From Polytrichum commune (Eukaryota; Streptophyta; Polytrichopsida; Polytrichales; Polytrichaceae): a stretch of 64,000 nt of DNA. The notes under the pieces were generated by a model. The model searched no databases and was not told the DNA's origin. It saw nothing but the letters and a program-made list of their open reading frames with translations. Shown piece after piece: positions 44,481 to 54,300 of this stretch (position 1 is its first letter; every line of letters starts with the position of its first letter). Position numbers and translations under genes: made by a program. The DNA is taken from the NCBI GenBank assembly GCA_950295325.1, contig OX485803.1, forward strand, positions 13,456,001 to 13,520,000, read 5' to 3'.

Positions 44481-45145
44481 CCATGGGGTGATGTATGACG
44501 AAGTATGGGAGCAACGAGTCATTAAGCTAGGAGAACCTTCAACTGTGAGGTTAAGGTATTTGGCATACATGTATGGCAGTACGAATCGTATAAATTATTC
44601 TCGTATAGGGGAAAAAAAGACCTTATGTACTACAAATTTTTTTTGTGTGTGTCTATAATTTTGAAATTAAAAAAAAAATGAAGTGAAAATTGTATCGACA
44701 CCCAAAACCGTTAGGGGACATCTGATGTTCACATAATGAACATTCTCAAAATCAACATGAACTTATCGAGCAAGGTTTCAAGGGTGTTGGTTTTGGGTGA
44801 TGTCTTGATTTAAGGTGCTCCTACCTTGGTATTCCTCCTCCACTTAATTTGTTGTAACATAGTGTGACACAATTGGATGATACATGTGCATGAAATGACC
44901 TAGCAATGGATGAATGAAAAATGTAGAGAAAGCTCTGTGGATGAACGAGCAGCTGGTGGTATTGTTTGTCAATGACCGTTACTTTTGGCTTTAGGATTGA
45001 GTAGGCCGATGCCAAATGCTTCGATTCTCATGTCATAATAAGTACCAGAAGTATTAAGTAGCCACACCAGACACTGACAAAAAGTATGTTAAATAAACCA
45101 AGTGTTTTCAACTTTGGCTTGGCAGTGTGGATGGTTGACTGGGCA

Positions 45146-45525
45146 GCTACCGTAGACTCGGGCTCTCTATTTCGACACAATTAGTTAATTTCTCTTCAAA
45201 GTTTTGCCACGTGTCAATCTTACATTGGTTGAGACCTCTCTTGTCCCATGTGGAAACTCTCACCGCACTACATTGTTTATCCCATTTATTGTGTGTCACT
45301 GGTTGGAGTTATGAAGTGCTATAACTATTCAATGAGAAGGTAATGTCTTACCAAGCAACATCATTGATGTTTTCCAATGTTTGAACAACCTAGCGAATTT
45401 TCGGTTAGTTTAAATTGGACTCCTGAGTAAGACGTTATTGTACTGCGTGGTTTCGAATAGTAACATGCATTAATTGGGGTAATCAAAGTAGTAAAAATGG
45501 AATAGAGTGTCCTCTACGGCAAGAA
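45146..45525. mobile_element. Possible MITE related to 36,239-36,422
   Basis: A CTACCGTAGACTCGGGCTCT-type left end and (inverted) TGCCGTAGAGGACACTCTAT right end bound about 380 bp of non-coding DNA. The ends match imperfectly. Confidence 0.35.
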
Positions 45526-45879
45526 GGATTTGCATGGGGTTCTTCTCCTTCTTTTCAATTTTCAACAATCATGGAATTTGACGAGTGCGTAAGGTAGACG
45601 TGCCCCCCTAGATGGATGTTTTTCTCTCTACACCGAATGGACGGGGAGAACTGACTGCTACACTAAACATGATATTTAATGTCACTTGCTATTTGACATT
45701 ATGCAATGCTATGTCTATTTATTGTATATCTCATGTTTTACCAACAAATGTTAATTTGATTGTTTGGACATTATAAAACATTAACAACTTGACTTGGTAA
45801 AAAGTATATCAATAATAATAATAAATAGCATTGCGTAATTCCAAATTGTAAGTGATACTAAATATCATATTTAGTGTAG

Positions 45880-46467
45880 TTATAAACGAATTGGTTGAGT
45901 TTGAGAAATAATCGGTTGAAGTTCAAGACTTTAGAGAAATTACCCATCATTTTAGAGGCTTCTATGGAATATTGGGATATACCTCAAATTAATGAAGAAA
46001 AACTGAAATATCACAACATGTAACTAGTTGGAATTGGAAGCACTGGGATGTGGACTGATTATGTCTTAGAAACCTCTTTGGAGATTGTTTGCACCCACTT
46101 CTTGTAGGATATGAAACTGCAATCATTGCAAGATGATTAGCAAATCCAAATCTTGCCCATAGCCATTTACCTCATAGTTTCTGGAGCTCGTATGAATATC
46201 TCATTCTTAATCAAAGTGAATGTTCTTGTGCTCATAAAATGGTTGTATAAGCTCCTCCACTTACGATGACTATTGAGCCTAGAATGGTTAGCATATTTTG
46301 AGCACATAGTTTAATCTCTTTTATACACATGTTTTTTTGGTGCCAGTTTTTAGATCCGCACTTAACCACATACCACTCAAACACAAGTTTCCAGATTATC
46401 AATTTGGGCTTGTCTACCTTAAGTTTGGGTTTACACTAAGGTCCAATGCTCCACTCCTTGGTTGCTC
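45880..46467 (-). repeat. Dispersed repeat family copy next to the Mutator-like element
   Basis: Inverted relative to 28,650-29,130, this contains the GAACCGGTT/AACTAGTTGG, CCTAGAATGGTTAGCATATT and TTTTTTGGTGCC blocks. The 11.3-kb element is inserted just beyond it. Confidence 0.55.
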
Positions 46468-46477
46468 ATTTGCATTC

Positions 46478-46560
46478 GAGGGAAGCTATCTTATGAGCGA
46501 TGAGCAGTGAGCGGTGAGCGGTGAGTAGTAACACATGAGCAATGAGCAGTAACATATGAG
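46478..46560 (+). repeat. Left terminal inverted repeat with heptamer subrepeats
   Basis: The GCTATCTTATGAGC core is followed by six or more TGAGCGG/TGAGCAG/TGAGCAA motifs, two of them after TAACATATGAGC-like spacers. The repeats are candidate transposase-binding sites. Confidence 0.8.
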
Positions 46561-46807
46561 CAATGATTCCAAATTTAGTAAAGACACACGGGTTTAGGGT
46601 ACACAACCAAAATTTTGAGAAATTAATTGCATATTTTCAATTGTAAATTGCCAATATTTTAAATGAAGCACAAGTGAAAGGGCCCTATTTCCATAGATCA
46701 TTTAAAACACTTTCAATTCATTGCTGATTTTTATTATAATAATCCAAACCAATACATGTCATTTATTGACATCCTTATACATGTAGTTACAACCAACACT
46801 TGCACAA

Positions 46808-46927
46808 CTACTCACATTCCACAACACCATCAAGCTCAAGTAGGTGCATAACCTCATTATACGTACATGTAGGTGCCATAATTGTGAGCCACTCAAACTG
46901 CTCACGGGTTGAATTAAGGCCCAGAAT
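46808..46927 (-). CDS. Second, downstream copy of the transposase terminal exon
   Basis: After a TTTGTAG acceptor, a 39-codon frame ends in CTYNEVMHLLELDGVVECE and a TAG. It parallels the end of the main transposase frame (YTYNEVMRLLELAGIVECE). The surrounding non-coding DNA (46,700-46,940 versus 47,270-47,490) is also duplicated, but the two copies differ throughout, so the duplication is not recent. Coding potential is preserved, so this could be an alternative last exon. It could also be a leftover of element recombination. Confidence 0.55.
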   Translation of the reverse strand: MLGLNSTREQFEWLTIMAPTCTYNEVMHLLELDGVVECE

Positions 46928-46974
46928 CTACAAATGAAAGGAAATTAGATATTAGAAATAGTCAATATGTAGGT

Positions 46975-47210
46975 AACTACTAGGTTTTGAGACATCCGCC
47001 TGTGGATGCGAGTTGTGTAAGAGACTGGTATTAGGTCTGTATCAACCCGGGTTCGAATCCGGTTGGTTACATTGACTGGTGCTATCCCAAATTGAGCTAG
47101 TGATAAAGCAGGAATAATTTATAGGCGGATACCAAGAAGACGTTACTACGCGGATGTGCGTAGAATCTTCTCAATTATTTTTTATTTTTAGAAACTTGTT
47201 ATTATTTATC
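46975..47210 (+). repeat. Possible tRNA-derived SINE
   Basis: An exact RNA polymerase III B-box, GGTTCGAATCC, sits at about 47,050. An A-box-like GAGTTGTGTAAGAG lies about 40 bp upstream and a T-rich tail follows at about 47,178-47,192. It lies between the duplicated transposase 3' ends. It does not fold into a full tRNA cloverleaf by eye. Confidence 0.45.
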
Positions 47211-47383
47211 CATGTCAATCAATCAAACCGCTCACGGTTGGGTCGTAGTCTAAATAGAAATGAAGTTACTGAATCATTTGAAATACTTCCAGCCCATTGC
47301 TGATTTTTATTATAAAAATCCAAACAAAAACATGTCATATTTTGACATTCAAATATATGGTACTTAATAGACCATTTGCAATA

Positions 47384-50300
47384 CTACTCACACTCTACAA
47401 TACCAGCAAGTTCAAGTAGTCGCATGACCTCGTTATAGGTATATGTAGGTACATGAATGAACTTGTCACTCTCGTAATCCACCTTGCACAAAAATCTAAA
47501 CACATAATAAAGATGTTTACAATACACCCATTTTCCTTTCTTTCCCAATGCATGAGAGGACATTTTTGTGAAATCCGGGCATATGCAATGCGGGATGTCG
47601 CCAATTGTGACATGGTAGGTGATATCCTGCTTGGAGACAATGTTGATTATCACTCCAAAACCCGGATATGGAATGGCAGTGACCCCAACCACATAGTAAC
47701 CCTCCATGAGCCCGGCGCTCTCCCATTTGTTTTTGTGATCCGCTAGCGGTGCTGTTGGATTACGACGCACTATCTTTCCAAACCTGAATGTAGGGTGGGC
47801 GTCTGGGTTTGGTGGCATAGAAAAATGCGAGCGAGGGATGGGGAGAGTTGCGATTGTTGAAAGCCTACGACGAGGGGACAATGCCTCCCTCTGCTGTAGT
47901 TGAAATCCAGCATCTTCAAGTGCCAAAACCTCCTCTCGCGATAGATTGGTACCTATCTTCACCGGCCATGTGTTGGGTACTATAGGCCAGTCCAACACAT
48001 ATTTCTTCTTACTGCCATTCACACAACGTTTGATGTCGTCAGGGCAAAACCAAAATTCATACTCCACGTTGTTGGGAGAGCGAAATTCCTTCCTGAGCCC
48101 TTTGTATGTTTGAGCAGGTGTGCCATGTTTTCCAGTCCCGACTTTGGCATTGCACATAGTCCCTGTGATGGCCTGCAGTGCCCAACATCGTTTGGCTGAG
48201 TTGGGTGGTAATCTTGCAATGTGCCACTTGGAAGCAAGACAATCTGTCTCTAACACGGATGTAGTATGAGCCACACCATGAATTGTAGAACTCAACGATT
48301 CCTCTATGCGTTGACGGATCATGTCGTCCACTGTAGCTTCATATAAACAAGACATCTTGTTGCCGGACTGTTGGAGCCATTTGTTGTGTACAGTTTCTGC
48401 AAGGTTGCATGTTGGCATTTCCGCACGCTCTTCTATTGTCATATCCTATGAACAACACACAAATACAAGGATAAGACAAACATAAGATAGATTATATATC
48501 TAGGTTTGGGTCGTTCAACCCAAAATGGCTGCCACGTTTGGGTCGAACAACCCAAACTGCCTACAAGGTTTGGGTCGAACGACCCAAACTGTTTGTTGTT
48601 TGTTATGTACAGTCTCTGCAAGGTTGCATATTGGCATTCCCGCACGCTCTTTTATTGTCATATCCTATGAACAACACAGAAAGACAAAAATAAGAAAAAC
48701 ATAGGATATATTACATTGAATAATGAAGTTTGATATGTACTTACAAGTAGCATATGGCCACCCCATTGTCTGTAACGAAAGTGCCAAAATCCCAACCACT
48801 CTGAAAGGCCAAGGATGCCTTCTTCGGAGGCAGCTCCAGATGACAACCACCAAGAACGAATCACATGGTACTTGGTCTCAGCGTCGTCCATTGTTTTCGC
48901 GTCTTTGTAATCCTTGCATATTTGTTTGTGTTGAAATTGCAAGGATGGTTTGATATACTTTTGGGTCACCTTATCCAAGCTTGCGGACCAATGGAAAAGA
49001 CATGTACGCTCACGTGCAACCATGGGTAGACTTGGATCACCATCCCCGTAAATCGCCCTCACCGCATTCCAATTAGCTTGAGCACTATGAGCCATAAACC
49101 CTTTGAAGTTTACGTTTGGTACATCATTATCTGCCATGACAGCATTCAAATTTTTCCAAAAAAGAATTTGCGCTGCACCATCTTCAGATTGCATGTCACA
49201 ACACGCAATATTCAACACTTTATAGTATCGACTGTCGTACACATGGCAAGTCATGGTCGTCCAGTCCTTCAAACGTTTGACATGGTCAAACATAATCCAT
49301 GAATTCTCCATATCCCCACCGACTTGCATCCTCTTCACAAGCTCCACACCACTACCTGGAAGGTCTACAGACACCTTAAAAATAAACACTTTGTCCTTTG
49401 ACTGCCCTGGGAACCGACTACCATGGACGAATTTGAAAGCAGAGTGGTCTTTGAGCGCCATAATACTATCCATAGTTCCCATTCTACTACGCAAAAAACG
49501 CTTTGATCCAGATACAAAGTTACGACAATTTGGAGAGGCAAGAGTGCTGAATTTGTCCATGACGACCTCTAGGGATGAACCAACCAAGTGATGGCCTTCG
49601 ACATTTGCGGGAGATTTGAGAAGGTAATCGGCCAAGAATGGTTTGCTCGCCGCCATAAGTATGGCTGAATTTTTTGCTGTGGGTGTTTTCAATATTTCAT
49701 TTGTAACGCATTGGTATGTCATGTCCAATGATTCACGGCATGTGCCATTGGCCACAGGGTGATCATGTACACCAAGATGAATGCAAGCCCTGGACATTCC
49801 AACGGATGTGGAGTGAATGTATATGATTCGAGCATTACACAAAGCAATGCACACAGGTGTGGAACGACATACCTTACACTCGACAGTGGACTTAGTAGGG
49901 GGAACAACACCCACAGCAAATGGGATAGGAGTTGAACCGGCCCATTCAGTGTTGTTCCGGAGGCCCCCATTGCGATTCATGTAATCACAGTAGTCATTAT
50001 GACATTGGAGATGACCAGCACAAGTAGAGCGCCGGAAGGACAGTCCAAAGTCATTTTGGATATTTGCAGTTTTGGTAGTGTACCAAGGGTGACCGTCGCA
50101 CATCTTGTCCATGCCGTCCATTGAGCGACCATACGTACTTGGAGCTTTGAGTGCCACAGGAAGCAAGAGAAATAAAACATCACCATTAAAAGAAGATGGT
50201 AAGTACTTGACTTCACGAACATCTATACTGTCAAAATCAATGGATGCAAGATCGGACTTTGATCTTTTTCTTGACTTTGTCAGCTTCAAGGCATCAACCA

Positions 50301-50847
50301 TAGTCAACCCTGTAGATGAAGGTGAAGGGTGTAGTGGAGGACGTTGAGAATGTGAGATTTGGGGAACCACCTTTTTGTACATAAGACCACAAGGGGATTT
50401 GGCTACACTTCTAAATGGAAATGGCGATGTGTTTGAAAGATCAATAGATGCACAAATGTCATCTTCTGAATCTGATAGCACAAACACACTATCATCAAGG
50501 GGTTCCACCTTAACAGGTGTGATAGAGGGAATTTGAACTGTGGATGTACCGGATTTGTTTGTCAAAATGACAGTTGAAGCTTGCATTTGAGACTCAGAAA
50601 GTCCTATCACCCTAAATGAACCAGGTCCTAAGATCCACATAAAACCAACATCAGTTCTATTTTTTGGAACCAAAATCGTTTCATACACCTCTCCATCTGC
50701 AGAGTACATCTCATGCTCTAAATACATGGTTCCTATCTGGAGGTTGAATCTCAAACTAAGTAAATCCTCTGAAACACTCACATGACCATCATCTTGGAGT
50801 GGCAAGATGAAGGGAACAAAAGATCCATGAGCTCTAATGGTAGCCAT
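47384..50847 (-). CDS. Mutator-like transposase with GCM/FLYWCH-like and SWIM zinc fingers
   Basis: The gene has two exons, 50847-48745 and 48445-47384, giving 1,054 residues, joined in phase through GTAAGT and a TTCATAG acceptor. Residues 1-110 form an unrecognised N-terminal domain. Near 117-126 VFVLSDSEDD looks like a SUMO-interacting motif. Residues about 245-365 hold a Cys/His-rich region (STCAGHLQCHNDYC, CIHLGVHDHPV) like GCM/FLYWCH DNA-binding domains. The RNase-H-like core spans roughly 500-690, with CHVYDSRYYKVL, CCDMQSEDGAAQILFW and ERTCLFHW. A SWIM finger (HCICPDF...YCKHLYYV) lies near residue 986. At the FMAHSAQANW position Mutator-type enzymes usually carry the second catalytic Asp. 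Here it is His, so this copy may be inactive. Its intron contains three palindromes and a duplicated exon start. Confidence 0.87.
48381..48720. repeat. Duplicated exon start around a palindrome array in the transposase intron
   Basis: About 120 bp containing the acceptor and the first about 65 nt of exon 2 occurs twice (48,381-48,500 and 48,599-48,720). The second, upstream acceptor (exon base 48,664) leads to a frame that stops after about 47 codons. Between the copies lie three TTTGGGTCGNNCGACCCAAA-type palindromes. Confidence 0.82.
48505..48589. repeat. Three 20-bp palindromes, array B'
   Basis: Three copies of TTTGGGTCGNNCAACCCAAA or TTTGGGTCGAACGACCCAAA are spaced about 32 bp apart. They belong to the same family as 53,313-53,494. 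Confidence 0.93.
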
Positions 50848-51369
50848 AGAAAATCAAAAGAACATATGAACAACACATCACAAAAATATAGGGTGAATGT
50901 TGCTTTTGTATAGAGTTGTGTGAGGAAATGAATGGAAATGAAAATGTGTGATACAATAATGGATGGAGATGAAAGCGTGTGATACATAGCATCTGATAAT
51001 ACAGAAGTGGATATAATACAATAATAGTCAGAGACTATTTACAAGCAAAATATACACAAAACGGCGTCAAATACTAAAAGGATTGGTAGAAATTTAAAAT
51101 ATATATGTGTGGACTGACGCAGATGTAGAAAGAATTAAAATTGGTTGGAAAAATAAATTATTGATCATTATGAATAGAACAAAGTAGGTGTCAGAAAATT
51201 TTGGCGGATATAACAAAAATAAACACATAATGACAAACGCGTTGAAATATCTCGTTCATTGAACGCCAATTACAACATGTGATCGTAATATACGCCGGAT
51301 TTTGTGAGATAGATATATTGGAAGAATAAATGATAGTACCTGATAGAAAACATATCATAGACACCAATA
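50848..51369. promoter_or_regulatory. Divergent intergenic promoter region of the element
   Basis: 522 AT-rich bp separate the ATG of the transposase (minus) and the first ATG of the cargo gene (plus). It must contain at least the transposase promoter. No TATA is clearly placed. Confidence 0.5.
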
Positions 51370-54300
51370 ATGGTAGACGATGTAGAGAGAACACCCGTGA
51401 GGCCGAAGAGAAGACGTAGGAAAACTTTGTATTTCACTTCTGAGAAAAAGAGGTTCAGACTCAGTGTGGGAAAGAATGATGCAAAAAAGGAAGGGAAAAG
51501 AAACTTGTTGAATACGGTAGAAGAAACTGTGAAGACACTGGATTTTGATGCGATGGAGGATGATGAAGGTGCAAAGAGCAAAGAAGATGTAGATGATCGT
51601 ATATCAGAGTCCGAATTGAAGACGGGTTCAAAGAAGACGACAAACAAAAACGTAAGTCAGTTCAACGTTCACATAATTTGATAGTGCATAAGTTGTAAGT
51701 TAGGACGGAGAACCTTGTACGTTCACTCACATGTCATGTAGTAGCAATTTATAGAGGTTATAAATTGGAGAGGAGAAACCCTATACGTTAATGCACATGG
51801 TATATAACAGAAATTTAGGAAGGCTAGAAGTCAGGAGGATAACGCACAAGGTTTATAAGAGCAACTTAAGAGACGAGAAGTTGAGAGGCGAAACCATGTG
51901 CGTTAACGCACAGGGTTTATAAGAGCAATTTAAGAGGCGAGAAGTTGGGAGGTGAAAACCCTGTACGTTAACGCACAGGGTTTATAAGAGCAACTTAGGA
52001 AGGCCGAAGTTGGGAGGAGAAACCCTGTGCATTAACGCATAGGGTTTGTAAGAGCAACTTAATAAGGCCAAAAGTTGGGAGGAGAAACCCTGTGCGTTAA
52101 CGCACAGGGTTTATAAGCGCAACTTAGGAAGGCCAAAGTTGGGAGGAGAAACCCTGTGCGGTAAGAGCAACTTAATAAGGCCAAAAGTTGGGAGGAGAAA
52201 CCCTGTGCGTTAACGCACAGGGTTTATAAACGCAACTTAGGAAGGCCAAAGTTGGGAGGCGAAACCCTGTGCGTTAACGCATAGGGTTTGTAAGAGCAAC
52301 TTAGGAGGCAAAAAGTTGGAAGGCGAAACCCTGTGCGTTAACGCACATGGTTTATAAAAGCAACTTAGGAAGGCCAAAGTTGGGAGGAGAAACCCTGTGC
52401 GTTAACGCACAGGGTTTGTAAGCGCAATTTAGGAAGGCCAAAGTTGGGAGGTAAAACCCTGTGCGTTAACGTACAGGGTTTGTAACAGCAATTTAGGAAG
52501 GCCAAAAGTTGGGAGGTAAAACGACTAGGAGAGCCTAAAATTAAAACAAATATCTATTGTATGAATTTAAATCGATGTTCAGAACATAGGAGCAAAAAAA
52601 CTATTCAAAACGAGGTTAGAATGCAAGAAATGACAAATATGACTACTCAAGTACTCATGCAATACGTTATAGGAGCTAGAAAATGACACAAAATAGCATA
52701 AATTTTTTTTTGCCCCGAAACCCAAAATCTACGAGGTGGCCCAAAACAAGGAAATAGATAGAAGAATGAGAAAAGAAAATCATTTCAAACCAAAACAAAA
52801 TATCAAAAGAATTTGTAGCTACGGAAATTTAGATAATATAGCATATTTTTGTTTTTTTTTGGATCCCATTAGCATTTTTTCCAGATTTTATAAGTTTTCG
52901 CAAATCTACGAATTCCAGTCTCGGCCCTGTGCGTTAACGCACAAGGTGTATGTGGTAACGCATAGTGGCTAGAAAGTTGCTAGCGCAGACCCTGTGCGCT
53001 AACGCACAGGGTCTACTTGCCTAGCTAGAGGCTTCGCAAAGTTGGGCAAGTAGACCCTGTGCGTTAACGCACAGGGTCTGCGCTAGCAACTTTCTAGCAG
53101 CTATGCGGGGCCACGAAGAGCCATACTAAATATGGCTGCAGGGACAAGTAGTATAAATTGCCACAACCCCAAAGCATTCAGTTTTTTTTCTCTCCTCCGT
53201 CGGACCTGAGCTCATCGCTGCAAGCTCTCTCATCTACAGGTGCAGTACAAGGTTTGTTTGCACTTTCGTGGTGACTGGGTAATTGCGCATAATCAGGCGT
53301 AAATTGCGGACAGTTTGGGTCGGTTGACCCAAATTGTGAGCATGGTTTGGGTCGGTCGACCCAAACTATGAGCATGGTTTGGGTTGATCGACCCAAACTG
53401 TCTACCTAGTTTGGGTCGGCCAACCCAAACTGTGAGCCTAGTTTGGGTCGAACGACCCAAACTGTGAGCGTGGTTTGGGTCGTTTGACCCAAACCTCGCG
53501 TCCAACTTTGTTAGACCTGTAGTTGGACGCACAGGGTCTGGCCTTGTAGTTTTGGGGTGAGCGGCCATCCTAATCGTACAATATTTAAAGGTGCAAATGA
53601 CTGTGTCTAGGATAATTTTTGTCATTCTTCCCTGTGTTCGTGGTATTCTGTTGTTATTGTTGTTGCTATTGCTGTTGTTTTTGTAATGTTATTGCTAATG
53701 TGTTGCTATTTGTTTTGAAATATTTATGAAACTTATTTCATTTGTTTTAGGACCAATCAATGGATTTGGAAAGAACGACTCCTATTTCTACTGATGATGA
53801 TTCCACAATGCATTCAACTCAAGATCATCCATCTCAACAAGTTCATCAGGACATATCATCAAATCTTCATAATAAGAAAAAGAAAAAAATAAATGAATCC
53901 CTCGATGATTTTGACTCGGATGAAGATAATGATGGTGACAATAAAACTTATCAAGAGAAAGTGTGGGAGCTTACGAACAAACGAAAGGTCAATTCCACTT
54001 CTACAATTTCTTGAATCCGTGCTGGACCTAATGCTCGCTTGCGTGTACCCTTATGTCGCATGGTTCCTATGCCGATTATGTGTCCTGCTTTGAAGGGTGA
54101 CATTACTAAATTGGAGGCTGATTTTTTCAATGGTTATCGTGATGGTGACCGTGTGTTTTATATATCGGCCACCGATTCTAAGGGAAACTTTCAATTCGTG
54201 GATGATGAGGTTCGCGCATCTTGGAGCCCAAATTGGGCTCAAGCCAATGCCCTGTTTGAATTTCAATTGGATACAGATTTGTCATTGACGTCATACAAGA

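Noticed and set aside
47040-47070. Functional tRNA gene suggested by GGTTCGAATCC
   Set aside because: No acceptor stem or anticodon arm can be paired around it; treated as a SINE-like remnant.
51772-52520. CRISPR-like array of regularly spaced repeats
   Set aside because: The spacer is itself repeated, the repeats are palindromes in a plant intron and no cas-type gene exists; this is a tandem satellite.
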